From Symbiodinium natans (taxonomy: Eukaryota > Sar > Dinophyceae > Suessiales > Symbiodiniaceae), in NCBI GenBank assembly GCA_905221605.1, contig CAJNDS010001101.1, positions 425,001-489,000 of the forward strand: a DNA stretch of 64,000 bases, written 5' to 3'. The number at the start of each line of letters is the position of its first letter. Positions within the stretch are counted from its first letter, which is position 1. Below are positions 53,301-59,575 of the stretch, in pieces. The translations under genes and the position numbers were made by a program. The notes under the pieces were generated by a model, which saw nothing but the letters and a program-made list of their open reading frames with translations, was not told the origin of the DNA and made no database searches.

Positions 53301-54552
53301 TCTGAAACCCTCAACCCTAAACGTTGCACCTTGGGCTTTGGAACGGAGGGAGCCTGGGTGTGCGCCCTTATGACTTCGGGCCTTTCGGGCTTCGGGCTGC
53401 TTTAGGGTTTAGGGTTCGGGGTTAGGGCTACTGTTCGCCTAAGAACCCCCGAAAAAGTAAAGGATGGTAATCCCTATATTGCCCTTACAAGGAGGAATAT
53501 TTGTGTTTTCTTGGGGGGGGGGGGGGGGGCGAGGTTCTTACGCAATGAGTCGGCTTCAGGGAATTAAGGTTTGGGGCTTTAGGTTTGGTGTGGTCCTGGG
53601 TTGGGGGGCTGAGGGTGTGCAACTGGGGCTCCACGCTTTCCAGGTTTTAGGGCTTAAGGTCAGCCTAAACCCTATGAGGTCTCCTTTTAGATCTGGGTTT
53701 TGCGGGCGTAGGGCTAGGCTGATGGGCCCTCGAAGCAAGTTTTTTGGTGTTCTGCGCAACCTGGTGCACAACCAAAGAGCCCAATACCCCTCAACTAAGG
53801 AATATTCCTCATAAATCACAAGAAGGATCCCTGTATAGTTTAAGGTATATTCCTTGATCAAGGGGTATTGGGCTCTCTGGGTAAAAGCTAAGGGTGGAAG
53901 AGAGCTTAGGGTTTTAGGGGCTGTATCAGTGCATCGTGTGGTGGGGGTGTGGTATCGCGCAGCGGTTCGGGTGCATGTATACCATCAAGAACCCTTAAGC
54001 CCAAAACCCCAAACCCTCAAGAGCGAAACCCCAAGCTCTCAAGAAGCATAAGCCCTAAACCTGAAGCCCTCAAAAGCACCAAACCCTGTAAACCCTAAAC
54101 CCTTTCAACCCTACACCCTACAAACCCTGAACCCTAAACATTGTATAAACCCTAGACCCACCCTAAGCCCTAGACCCGTTCGACCCTAAGCACTAGAACC
54201 CTCAACCCTATGAACCCTAAACCCTGTAAACCCCAAACTCTGCAAGCCCTAAATCCAATAAACCCTAGCAAACCCTAACAAGCTACAAGGCCTAGACCCT
54301 CTAAAGCCTAAACCCTATCAACCCGTAAATGCTATAAACCCTATACCCTAAACTCAAAAGCCCCAACTCGAAACACTAAACCCCGAAACTCTAAACCATA
54401 ACTCTAAACCTTAATCCTTCAACTCTAAACCCTAAACCCTAAACCCCAAACCCTAAAACAGGCCTGGAGATCCCGCGCTCGGAAGACCGTGGAGAAGGCG
54501 CCCTGCCCGAGCTCCTGGGAGATGTCCCCAAGGAAGAGCCCAAGTGCTTCTT
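31434..54552 (-). CDS. PRP4/CMGC-type Ser/Thr protein kinase, many tiny exons
   Basis: A protein kinase gene pieced together from minus-strand islands. In 5' to 3' order: Gly-rich loop GQGAFSTVFRARD (54.5 kb), alpha-C-like EVKLMRRLR (50.5 kb), hinge strand FEHEGHLALCF (47.4 kb), CDLRCGLKRYG (46.95 kb), TVRSYATQL (45.25 kb), NIFMALRALKAW (43.76 kb), catalytic loop IHSDVKPDNLL (43.1 kb), VKLSDFGCAMN (41.88 kb), YYRAPEVIL (40.8 kb), MWGAGCTVFEL (39.6 kb), and subdomain XI DPAVRIDPAAAL ending in TGA (31.44 kb). The spacing and H-x-D-V/I-K-P-D-N with GQGxFSxVxRARD resemble PRP4, a nuclear kinase of the spliceosome; PRP4 identity is inference. Nine exons between 47,452 and 39,546 total 542 nt and stay in phase throughout. 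Segments between alpha-C and the hinge (48.5-49.5 kb) and between 39.5 and 31.5 kb are incompletely resolved. The beta-3 lysine was not found with confidence. Introns of 0.4-1.6 kb are full of telomeric arrays and hairpin elements. Confidence 0.75.
31864..31993. mobile_element. hairpin element family E, copy at 31.9 kb
   Basis: ATTGCTTAGGAACCCGCCC...GGGGGTTCTTAAGCAACTAG, intact ends. Confidence 0.6.
32287..32405. mobile_element. hairpin element family B, copy at 32.3 kb
   Basis: Right end intact (TTTACCATGAACCTCCAAG), left end worn. Confidence 0.6.
32585..32676. mobile_element. hairpin element family A, copy 6
   Basis: Intact ends apart from point changes (TAGGCGCCTTTGGGT). Confidence 0.7.
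33700..33835. repeat. array of 8-mer variants CCCTGAAA/CCCTGAAG
   Basis: About 15 units; a locally amplified variant with higher-order alternation of GAAA and GAAG. Confidence 0.85.
33992..34113. mobile_element. hairpin element family D
   Basis: CTAGACCCGGGAGTAACCTAGG...GGGCCTACTCCCAGTCCTAG; flanked by CAAA on both sides. Other copies: 4,700-4,800, 18,720-18,790, 26,129-26,240, 39,372-39,483. Related ends (CCCAGTAACC...CTACTGGGC, here called I) lie at 10,280-10,382, 24,235-24,345, 28,230-28,290, 36,220-36,390, 40,010-40,106, 40,148-40,235, 51,025-51,210 and 58,878-58,990. Confidence 0.6.
34114..34560. other. telomere-free stretch, no gene seen
   Basis: Purine-rich start (GGGGAGGG), then AT-rich unique sequence up to a family A element. 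On 34,730-34,850 both strands are open (plus: FTTDPPVDEQNFLDFEDLDL), a possible exon of undecided strand. Confidence 0.4.
34560..34651. mobile_element. hairpin element family A, copy 7
   Basis: Perfect inverted ends, flanked on both sides by TATATA, a probable target-site duplication. Confidence 0.75.
35056..35205. repeat. longest perfect telomere-type array
   Basis: About 150 bp of TTTAGGG with one TTG irregularity near 35,080. Lies in the kinase gene span. Confidence 0.9.
35294..35404. mobile_element. hairpin element family C, copy 6
   Basis: Intact, about 110 bp; the reference for what copy 5 looked like before interruption. A truncated seventh copy lies at 44,940-45,013. Confidence 0.7.
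36739..36870. mobile_element. hairpin-like element family G
   Basis: Shares GGGCCCATACTTCAGAA and AAGGGACCA blocks with 56,630-56,755, and in part with 23,160-23,260. Confidence 0.45.
36955..37033 (-). CDS. candidate kinase C-lobe exon
   Basis: Acceptor TAGACAG|G, reading DGALCLGGEHFVGRENFPCP. HF...NF could correspond to the QHFDxxxNF segment after subdomain IX of PRP4. A GTGAGC inside it offers an alternative short form. Weak support. Confidence 0.3.
37280..37466. mobile_element. hairpin element family B, copy at 37.4 kb
   Basis: Enlarged copy with a doubled inner AACTGTACTTATAAC palindrome; ends ACCTGGAGGTTCAGGGTAC / GTACCCTGAACCTGGAAG have co-varied. Confidence 0.65.
37750..37882. repeat. 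133-bp direct repeat, left copy
   Basis: Identical by eye to 38,538-38,670. The pair flanks 655 bp of telomere-free sequence inside a kinase intron. A (TG)n tract lies immediately left. TGGCC follows the repeat, a possible but weak primer-binding start. Confidence 0.8.
37883..38537. other. internal segment between the 133-bp repeats
   Basis: Unique 655 bp without telomeric units. Short plus-strand frames are open (for example 37,854-38,039 and 38,032-38,214), but none is recognised. The whole could be a TRIM-like non-autonomous retroelement or a simple segmental duplication. Confidence 0.4.
38538..38670. repeat. 133-bp direct repeat, right copy
   Basis: Identical to the left copy. Followed by a GGGT-rich simple repeat (38,671-38,777). 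No clear polypurine tract was seen before it. Confidence 0.8.
39372..39483. mobile_element. hairpin element family D, copy at 39.4 kb
   Basis: Intact ends; lies just downstream of kinase subdomain IX and abuts a CCCTAAA array. Confidence 0.65.
39546..39640 (-). CDS. kinase exon: subdomain IX
   Basis: Acceptor GCTAAG|ATG, reading MWGAGCTVFELASGNFLFTG and on to NNSEMLHDMM. It matches the DMWSxGCxLxEL...LFxGxxNxxML pattern of PRP4-like kinases. The likely donor is GC (AG|GCGCTT). A telomeric array starts directly upstream and another directly downstream. Confidence 0.85.
40466..40590. mobile_element. hairpin element family B, copy at 40.5 kb
   Basis: Intact inverted ends; lies in the kinase intron between the APE and subdomain IX exons. 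Confidence 0.7.
40772..40826 (-). CDS. kinase exon: APE motif
   Basis: Acceptor CACAG|G, reading YYRAPEVILAQEYSTQVD. APE ends the activation segment and YYRAPE is typical of CMGC kinases. The required donor is GC (GAT|GCCCCC), because VD must precede MW of the next exon. Confidence 0.85.
41218..41232 (-). CDS. 15-nt kinase micro-exon
   Basis: TTCTAG|GAGTTCAAGTCAGAG|GTAAGG: a perfect acceptor and donor around 15 nt. It supplies SSSQ and split codons at both ends, joining DFG to APE with normal activation-loop spacing (about 23 residues). Phase matches on both sides. Confidence 0.65.
41361..41428 (-). CDS. open island, probably not in the kinase frame
   Basis: Minus strand CAACCAG| then KELIKPEKAAETVQPRPNIC to a GT donor. 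Composition looks coding, but its 68 nt would break the phase between the DFG exon and the APE exon, which join through the 15-nt exon. It could be an alternative exon or a relic. Confidence 0.25.
41835..41914 (-). CDS. kinase exon: DFG motif
   Basis: Acceptor CCCGCAG|, reading LEDKVSVKLSDFGCAMN and continuing to ELRLCLKG. DFG binds the catalytic Mg2+. The donor GG|GTTTGG leaves two nucleotides that join the first base of the 15-nt exon. Confidence 0.8.
41924..42200. repeat. telomere-type array directly upstream of the DFG exon
   Basis: Perfect units to about 42,008, then degenerate. On the kinase sense strand it reads CCCTAAA and runs to the CCGCAG acceptor. Confidence 0.9.
42651..42681 (-). 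CDS. very small exon-like island
   Basis: Minus strand GCCACAG|CTCCTGG...ACTGG|GTTAAG, 31 nt, between good-looking splice signals. With the 74-nt island at 42,873-42,946 it adds 105 nt, a multiple of three. No function seen. Confidence 0.2.
42873..42946 (-). CDS. exon-like island between catalytic loop and DFG
   Basis: Acceptor CACTTCAG| and open frame HYVIPNLYYSADIICG, ending at a possible donor CTG|GTGAAT. It resembles a decayed copy of the P+1/APE segment (PYxVSRxYRAPEIIxG) but sits before the DFG exon. The flanking catalytic-loop and DFG exons join in phase without it, so it may be an optional exon, an exon relic or chance. Confidence 0.3.
43049..43125 (-). CDS. kinase exon: catalytic loop
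   Basis: Reads EAVNVIHSDVKPDNLLMSL. H-x-D-x-K-P-x-N is the catalytic loop: Asp is the catalytic base, Lys contacts phosphate and Asn binds metal. Ser replaces the usual Arg/Ala after His (PRP4 has HAD). The donor GG|GTTCGG gives phase 0 into the DFG exon. Confidence 0.8.
43144..43283. mobile_element. hairpin element family E with telomeric insertion
   Basis: Ends present on both sides; 43,195-43,231 holds CCCTAAA units in the centre. Lies immediately upstream of the kinase catalytic-loop exon. Confidence 0.6.
43313..43471. mobile_element. hairpin element family D split by telomeric units
   Basis: Right end CTCTGGGTCCTAG intact. 43,383-43,419 is TTTAGGG-type sequence flanked by the 13-bp direct repeat AAAGGGAACCTAA, present once in other copies. 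Confidence 0.75.
43733..43781 (-). CDS. kinase exon: second half of alpha-E
   Basis: Acceptor GCAAG|G, reading ARNIFMALRALKAWTE, equivalent to QLFLALRHLK before the catalytic loop. The donor GTTTAAGG is a degenerate telomeric unit. The leftover G joins AG of the next exon. Confidence 0.75.
44043..44127. mobile_element. hairpin element family A, copy 8 (3' end lost)
   Basis: Left end intact; the right arm stops after ACTACATAGGAG. Confidence 0.6.
44140..44690. other. telomere-free intronic stretch
   Basis: AGAAAT-rich sequence with TA microsatellite (44,305-44,350) and a C-rich patch (44,560-44,590). No exon recognised. Confidence 0.5.
44694..44849. mobile_element. hairpin element family B, copy at 44.8 kb
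   Basis: Ends CTTGGAGGTTCATG / CACGAACCTCCAAG; lies in a kinase intron. Confidence 0.65.
45228..45277 (-). CDS. kinase exon: start of alpha-E
   Basis: Fifty nucleotides reading GGLPLPTVRSYATQLQ. AVRSYAxQL is the first half of helix E in this kinase group. Acceptor ATGAAG|G, donor CAG|GTTCAC, phase 0 at the end. Confidence 0.75.
45285..45475. mobile_element. hairpin element family P with telomeric insertion
   Basis: CATGGGTTCCCCTACTACCCCCC...GGGGGGTAGTAGGGACCCATG with a CCCTAAA tract at 45,330-45,388. A related copy without the tract lies at 6,310-6,450. Confidence 0.55.
45523..45597. repeat. telomere-type array
   Basis: Ten perfect TTTAGGG units. Confidence 0.9.
46341..46437. repeat. (GAA)n microsatellite, about 31 units
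   Basis: Uninterrupted AAG/GAA run. On the kinase sense strand it is a (CTT)n pyrimidine tract inside the intron between alpha-D and alpha-E exons. Followed by TA repeats (46,480-46,540). Confidence 0.9.
46913..46976 (-). CDS. kinase exon: alpha-D
   Basis: Acceptor GGAAG|TGC, then CDLRCGLKRYGQGARPRAMR, equivalent to the NLREVLKKYG segment after the hinge. The donor is G|GTTTTGG. One nucleotide is left over and is completed by the two leading bases of the next exon. Confidence 0.75.
47396..47452 (-). CDS. kinase exon: beta-4/beta-5 and hinge
   Basis: Acceptor TGGCAG| then 19 codons VFEHEGHLALCFQLQLLGM, matching the F-x-H-x-x-H-L-x-L-V-F-E region of PRP4/CLK-type kinases. The donor is GC (ATG|GCTTGT), which lets the frame join the next exon in phase 0. 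Confidence 0.75.
48420..48560. repeat. array of CCCCTAAA/CCCCAAAA variants
   Basis: Eight-base units, including a block of CCCCAAAA, in a kinase intron. Confidence 0.85.
48571..48624 (-). CDS. candidate exon within kinase gene region
   Basis: Acceptor CCCGTAG|G and open frame VRKGLVREALSTPCIWEA, with a possible GT donor at 48,570. Not recognised; other frames are also partly open. Confidence 0.35.
48654..48923. mobile_element. hairpin element family B split by a telomeric array
   Basis: Both ends are present. The middle holds 48,712-48,815 TTTAGGG units, with a repeated piece of the element on both sides (about 19 bp, imperfect). Confidence 0.7.
49172..49320 (-). CDS. unassigned exon with basic C-terminal cluster
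   Basis: Acceptor GGGCAG|, then 149 nt open, starting LELSKKEPPSAGEPDSHP, and ending near APKRRRVKGAD, a basic cluster like a nuclear localisation signal. A perfect donor GTGAGC begins at 49,171 and overlaps an in-frame TGA, so the stop is probably intronic. An alternative reading is the C-terminal exon of a separate gene. Confidence 0.55.
49353..49431 (-). CDS. unassigned exon within kinase gene region
   Basis: Acceptor GGCCACAG| precedes an open frame RRSLLEKVLEGPLEGGTRLG. The likely donor is G|GTTTAGGG, i.e. the first unit of the neighbouring telomeric array. It would fall in an insert between alpha-C and the hinge strand. Its phase with the next exon was not resolved. Confidence 0.45.
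49450..49565. repeat. array of 11-mer GGGTTTATTTA
   Basis: Two blocks of GGGTTTATTTA separated by GGGTTCCAACAAGG; a private expanded variant. Confidence 0.85.
50508..50574 (-). CDS. kinase exon: alpha-C helix candidate
   Basis: Acceptor CTGTAG| at 50,575, then FGEVKLMRRLRLEASESL in an open frame. ExKLMRRL is typical of the alpha-C helix of CMGC kinases. The 3' border is unclear; no good donor was identified. Followed downstream by GGGTTTTGGG-type degenerate repeats. Confidence 0.55.
50589..50690. repeat. telomere-type array
   Basis: About 14 perfect TTTAGGG units right upstream (kinase sense) of the alpha-C exon. Confidence 0.9.
51085..51162. repeat. telomere-type array inside a family I element
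   Basis: Eleven CCCTAAA units in the middle of a CCCAGTAACC-type element. Confidence 0.85.
51380..51452 (-). CDS. candidate kinase exon before alpha-C
   Basis: Minus strand CATCGAG|G followed by an open frame FIRKNPTLRTAMEREAHQ, then a possible GT donor (CAGA|GTTGTT). FIRKN...AMEREA resembles the segment between beta-3 and alpha-C. Two other frames are also open, so the call is tentative. Confidence 0.35.
52037..52142 (-). CDS. unassigned exon inside the kinase gene region
   Basis: Long open minus-strand island with coding-like composition, reading LPAKVKPLGTNASRDDFWDD and then a Gln-rich stretch HESQILQQQLLAN. It lies between the Gly-loop and alpha-C exons. Lys in PAKVKP and Glu in HESQIL could be the beta-3 Lys and alpha-C Glu, but this is a guess. 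Confidence 0.4.
52880..52935 (-). CDS. candidate kinase beta-3 exon (lysine absent)
   Basis: Minus strand GAG|GCTAGGGGAGC... reads ARGAIAVAFRRVPE, which resembles the beta-3 strand (xxEVAVKIIR in PRP4) and follows the Gly-loop exon in phase 0 if that exon uses its GC donor. The position of the invariant Lys reads Ala (GCA). Either this is not the true beta-3 exon, or the kinase is atypical. Low certainty. Confidence 0.3.
53010..53130. mobile_element. hairpin element family M
   Basis: GGGATGTACCCCCC...GGGAACATCCC with inner TACTAGCAGTCCTTAAT palindrome. Related copies at 16,272-16,370 and 43,952-44,020, and one split by family C at 19,445-19,610. Confidence 0.55.
53142..53222 (-). CDS. unassigned exon in the kinase gene region
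   Basis: Minus frame SSKDGSTPHDTVRRSKKTGI then TLPPDGAK, open and coding in look; the exact frame in the gene is unresolved. Confidence 0.4.
53766..53882. mobile_element. hairpin element family H
   Basis: AAAGAGCCCAATACCCCTC...GGGGTATTGGGCTCTCTGGG. Other copies: 12,706-12,790, 39,747-39,880, 51,617-51,722, 55,725-55,921 (with telomeric insertion) and a half copy at 57,975-58,040. Confidence 0.6.
54460..54552 (-). CDS. kinase exon: glycine-rich loop
   Basis: Open minus-strand island reading ...ELGQGAFSTVFRARDLQ. GxGxFSxV is the nucleotide-binding loop of protein kinases, and RARD follows it in PRP4. Acceptor CCCTAG| at 54,553. Two donors are possible: GT at 54,459, or a GC donor just after CAG (CTCCAG|GCCTG), which would end the exon in phase 0. 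Both flanks are CCCTAAA-type repeats on the plus strand. Confidence 0.75.
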
Positions 54553-55316
54553 CTAGGGGTTTAGGGTTTAGGGTTTAGGGTTTTGGGTTTGGGGTTTGGG
54601 GTTTAGGGTTTAGGGTTCAGGGGTTAGGGTGGGGTTTAGGGTGGGGTTTAGGGTTCAGGGGTTTAGGGGTGGGGTCTAGGGTTTAGGGTCTAGGGTTTGG
54701 GCTTTAGGGTTGGGGTTTCTTTTATTAAGGCATCGACCTTCCATCATACTGGAGACCTGGTACTTACGGTATTCCTGAATTACCAAAATCAAGGCGAATT
54801 GGGCTCTGGGGGGTGCAATTACTCTTTGGGTCCTGGGTTTACCCAGACCTAGACCCTGAACTGAAGCAATTGGCAGTTGGGAAGCTGTTCTTTAGGTCGG
54901 TACTACCTTACTTACCTCTCCAATAGCCAAGGGGAAAAAAGGCTAAACTTGATTATTCCTACTAAATAAAGAAACCCAAAAAGACTCAAGTTCAGCTGCT
55001 GGGGAAGTAAGCTACCTTATTGACGAGTAGCTGATTTAACCCCATAAATATTCCATTCCTTTCGCAGAGCAAGCCGAGAATTCGCCCAAAAGCCCAAAAT
55101 CTCTGAATTCTCCCGGAACCCGAAACCGTAACCCTCAACCCTAAACCCTCAAAAGGTTTAGGGTTTAGGGTTTAGGGTTTAGGGTTTCTCGGGCAGACCT
55201 ATCAACCCGATACACCCTCCAACCCGAAACCCTGAACCTCCGAAAGCTGCCCCCAAAAGCAGCTGGCGGCCCGAAGGTCCACGTGAGGGTTTAGAGTTAA
55301 GGGTTTAGGGATTCAG

Positions 55317-55388
55317 GTTTAGGGTTTAGGGTTTAGGGTTTAGGGTTTAGGGTTTAGGGTTTAGGGTTTAGGGTTTAGGGTTTAGGGT
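55317..55388. repeat. telomere-type array
   Basis: Ten TTTAGGG units. Confidence 0.9.
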
Positions 55389-55432
55389 TTTCGGGTTTAG
55401 GGTGCCCAGAACAAGAGAGAGAACCCTAAACC

Positions 55433-55525
55433 CGGGAACCGCAGATGTCCTCTTCTAGCAGCAGCCGGTTGTTGGGGCCCACCGGGTCTCCGAACGATGG
55501 CCGGAAGTACTCCTGGACTTGGTTT
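55433..55525 (-). CDS. unassigned exon upstream of the kinase Gly-loop
   Basis: Minus frame QVQEYFRPSFGDPVGPNNRL then LLEEDICGS, strongly coding. It could be the kinase N-terminal region or a separate gene. Confidence 0.5.
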
Positions 55526-55930
55526 CGGGGTTCTCGATTTGGGGCTTTGATGGTCTTACTGAACCCTGAACCCTGAACCCTAAACCCTAAACCCTAAACC
55601 CTAAACCCTAAACCCTAAACCCTAAACCCTAAACCCTAAACTCCCTTCTGAGCCTTAGGCGTTGGGGTTTAGGTTTCGCTGTGATATGGTGCAGCAGCTC
55701 CGAAGGCTAGAATAGAGATCAGCTTCCCAAAGAGCCCTTCGTACCCCGTAATTATGGAGTATACCTTAAATCAGAGCAAGGACCCCTGCATAGTAAGGAA
55801 TATATTCTTTACTTATGTATAGAGGGTTTAGGGTGGTGTAGGGTGGTTTAGGGTTTAGGGTTTAGGGTTTAGGGTTTAGGGTTTAGGGTATTCTTTACTT
55901 ACATACAGAGGGTTCTCTGGGCTAGCGTCG

Positions 55931-56002
55931 ACTTCGTCGACTTCCTGCGGCAGGAGGTGGGCGACAGCATCGACCCACAGGCCGGAGCGCGCAAACAACT
56001 CC
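55931..56002 (-). CDS. unassigned exon
   Basis: Minus frame LELFARSGLWVDAVAHLLPQ, helix-repeat-like. The plus strand is also open (VDFVDFLRQEVGDS). Minus is preferred by the local trend. Confidence 0.4.
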
Positions 56003-56309
56003 AAACCCCCGAAACTCGAGGTTTAGGGTTTAGGGTTTAGGGTTTAGGGGTTTAGGGCTTAGGGTTTAGGGTTTAGGGTTTAGGGTTTAGGGTTTAGGGT
56101 TTAGGGTTTAGGGTACTCTCAACTCTAACTCTAACCTTATGGGGTTGAGGCTCTCTGGGTTTGGGTTTAGGGTTTAGGTCTGTAGGGAAACTTTCAGGCG
56201 GGCAGTTGCCCCCGTAAATCCCACTACATTGTATAGGATCCCCTGATAGAAGCCAAACAACAAGGTACGTACCCTACCTGGGATGTCCGCTCCTGAGCTT
56301 CTTACCATT

Positions 56310-56395
56310 ACCCAAAGGTGTAGTACCTTTTTGGGGTAGTATGCTAGAATCCCCTATAACTAACCCAAAAAGGAACTACATTGGAGCCTTTGGGT
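56310..56395. mobile_element. hairpin element family A, copy 9 (opposite orientation)
   Basis: Ends ACCCAAAGG / CCTTTGGGT, with a few bases missing from the left arm. Confidence 0.65.
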
Positions 56396-56999
56396 AGTGT
56401 TTATGGCTTGGGGCGTAGGGTTTAGGGTAGGGTGCCGGAACCCTGACGCTGGGTCCTTCTCCCGACGCTCCTGGCAAGCGGGTTTGGGATCTAGGAGGTT
56501 GGGAGATTGCTATTAGGAGGGGTTGGGAGGTTTGGAGTTTGCGGCGGATGGAGCTCGGTACACAGGGCACAGGGCTCAGGGTTTGGGCTGTGGTTTAATG
56601 GTTGAGGGCTTTGGGCTTAACTCGTAGTATGTGCCCCTAAACGGGGGCCCCTTACAAATACCCCTTCTGTACCCTGTAAAATCCAAGGGCCCATACTTCA
56701 GAACCCTTTAAAGAAGGCAGGGGACCATACTAAGGGACCACGTAACTCCCCTTAGCCTTAGATGATCAACAACAAGCCTACTTGGAGGTTCATGGCGCTT
56801 CACGTGTATCCCAGTCATAGTTGTACTTGCAACCCACCTACAAGGTTGGGGTTTAGGTTTTAGGGCTGAGGGCTCACTGGTTTAAAAACATAGATGTAAG
56901 GATGGGTAGACCCGAGCGCTTTCTGGGAATGAAAACGGTGCCGTGTCTTTGGTTTAAATGGGGCTGATAATCAAGAAGTGCCAGGAGCCCTGAACCCTG

Positions 57000-57102
57000 A
57001 AGCCTGAACCCTGAACCCTGAACCCTGAACCCTGAACCCTGAACCCTAAACCCTAAACCCTAAACCCTAAACCCTAAACCCTAAACCCTAAACCCTAAAC
57101 CC
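57000..57102. repeat. telomere-type array with CCCTGAA block
   Basis: CCCTGAA units, then perfect CCCTAAA units. Confidence 0.9.
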
Positions 57103-57613
57103 AAGCCCCGGAGGTAAAGTTTAAAGCCGGGAAAAGTCCACGAAGGTTTTAAGGGCTTGGTGGTCGGAGGCTTCGTTTCACTTGGGGAGCCCTAAGCTCC
57201 TAAACCCTAAACCCTAAACCCTAAACCCTAAACCCTAAACCCTGAACCCCAAACAGGCACCCTTGGGGCGTTTTAGGATTTCGGGCATTGGGGCTTAGGA
57301 TTTTACAACTAGGTGTCCCTCTCGAGCCCCAGGCCGTCAAACCCTACCTAGACAGCCCCACCCCCGCCTCCCCCCCACCCCGGGGGGGAAAAAAAAAACC
57401 CTGTTTAACATTCCTAAGACCCAACGAAGGCGCAACCAGGCCTTTACTCAGGAGGTCGGGTAATACCTAAATCCCTAAATCCTAAACTTTAGGCCCTAAA
57501 CCCTAAACCCTAAACCCGAAACTCTAAACCCTAAACCCTAAACTCTAAACCCTAAACCCTAAGCCCTAAGCCCTAAACCCTAAACCCTAAACCCTAAACC
57601 CTCAACCCTAAAC

Positions 57614-57672
57614 CTGCATGATGGCTCCTGGCGCTGTTGGGTGTCCCGCCGGTCCGCAAGGTCCAGCTTGGC
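57614..57672 (-). CDS. unassigned exon with telomeric donor
   Basis: GCACAG|GCC...TGCAG|GTTTAGG, reading AKLDLADRRDTQQRQEPS. The donor is the first unit of the adjoining array. Confidence 0.55.
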
Positions 57673-58281
57673 CTGTGCTTTGGGAGGCTTATAGGGCTTA
57701 GGGCTTAGGGTTTAGGGTTTAGGGTTCAGGGTTTAGGGTTTAGGGTTTCGGGCGCCGCTAGAAGGCCTTCTTGAAAGGTCATGATCGTAGAGGAAAACTT
57801 GAAACTTTTTCATGCAGCGCGTACTGGTCAGTTCGAGACTTCAACCTTCAAAAACACCGCGCTGAAAGAGGCAACAAAAATCAAAACAACAAAACAAGAC
57901 GAAACCGTATAAATGGCCTGCCGGATCAAGAGCTGAAGGTTCGCTGTGTCCTGCAGTTTCTCAGGGGATGCCCTACCCAGAGAGCCCAATACCCTTGTTT
58001 CAGGAAACATCGTAAATTTTATTCAGGGTCCGTACCAAAAACGCCAATATATTGAGGTAGGTCCCTTATTTACGGATTATGGGGGCTGTTTGGGCTGTTT
58101 GGGTACCCCTTTGAAATTGCTCCCCAAGTTCAGGGTATCCCGTGGGGGCGGTGTAGGGGGAGGGAGGGCTGCTAGCTAAATGCCCGAACCCCCCCTCCCC
58201 TCCCCCTCGGCCCCCCACGCCTAAGATCCGACCGCCAAGCATAAAACCTAAATCCCCAACCCTAAAGCCCAAGTAAACCAC

Positions 58282-58351
58282 TTGAAAATGCAGTCCTGCA
58301 TCAAGTCCTTGACGGCTGGCAGCACTTGCGCCTGTTGCTGCTTCGTCTTCC
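58282..58351 (-). CDS. unassigned exon with telomeric acceptor
   Basis: GGGTTTAG|GG...TTCAA|GTGGTT, reading KTKQQQAQVLPAVKDLMQDC. The acceptor AG belongs to a TTTAGGG unit. Confidence 0.6.
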
Positions 58352-59504
58352 CTAAACCCGAAACCCGAGATTGAGGGAGCGGGGCCAGCTCTATGTTTGG
58401 GTGCCTTGTGGGGTCTTCAAAAAAGCACCTTCTTTGTAGTTTAAATCGGGTTCAGGGTGTAGAGGTCATGTCCAAAACAAAGGCCCCCTAACTTAGAACA
58501 GCATCTAAACCCTGCCCCTTTTTGGCTTCAGGGGGACTGAGAAGGGAACCTAAACCCCCCAAAAAAGGTAATAAGGTGGGCGAGAGTCGGCCTTTAGGGT
58601 TCCCAGCCCCATACTGCTTTGAGGAATGGAGGGCGTAAAGGGCTCCTTGGGGTTTAGGGTTTAGGGTTTAGGGTTTAGGGTTTAGGGTTTAGGGTTAGGG
58701 TTTAGGGTTTAGGGTTTAGGGTTTAGGGTTTAGAGTTTAGGGTTTAGGGTTTGTTTGAGGTTTACGTTGAAAGAACAAACCCCCCCCCAAAGCCCTCACA
58801 GCCAGCCTACCCTGGCAGGGGGTTGAAGGCCAAAGGTCAGAGCCCAAAAACACTGAACGTAAAAACCCTAGAACCTAGGTTACCCAGTAACCTAGGATGA
58901 AAAAGGGTGCCCTTTTTTGCTTAAAGGGGTTTATAAGGGAACCAAGTACCCCAAAACAGGGAATAAGGGCACTACTGGGCATCCTGGGTGAACAGAAGCA
59001 GCAGCGCAATCCCCAAACCCTCAACCCTAGACCCTACGAGTGGCAGTACCCCGATTACTCCCGAAGCACCTGCTAGTAAGGGCTCCTTGGGTGGTTGGGG
59101 GTATCCGGGCGGACCCCAACCCCTAACCGGCAACCCCCAAACCTGAAACCCGAAACCTCAAACCCCCGAAACCCCCAACCCGAAATTCCCAAACCCGAAA
59201 CCCGAAACCCTAAACCCGAAACCCTAAACCCCAAACCCCAGACCCTAAGCCCCAAACCCCAAGCCCCCAGACCCTCGACGTGCGGCGCCTGAGCGTCGGT
59301 GGGAGACCCGGGGCTGTTGGCCTTCCCATGAGACGTGGAGTGTTTGAGGGTTTCGGGTTTAGGGTTTAGACTCTGGGTTTAGGGTTAGGGTTTTGGATAT
59401 GATGTGGAGTTTAGGCTTTTGGCGCTGTAGGGTTTGTGTCCGGGGGTTTGGGAGGGGGCGATTGCATTTTTTGTTTCGCTTGGACGGTGAGGGGAGGGGA
59501 GGGG

Positions 59505-59575
59505 AGGGGGGGGAGGGTGAGGGGTGAGGGGTTGGGGGGGGGGGGGGGGGGGGGGGGGGTGGTGAGGGGCGGAAA
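59505..59575. repeat. poly-G tract
   Basis: GGGGA repeats, then about 25 G at 59,536-59,560. The minus-strand proline-rich frame here is a by-product. Confidence 0.85.
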
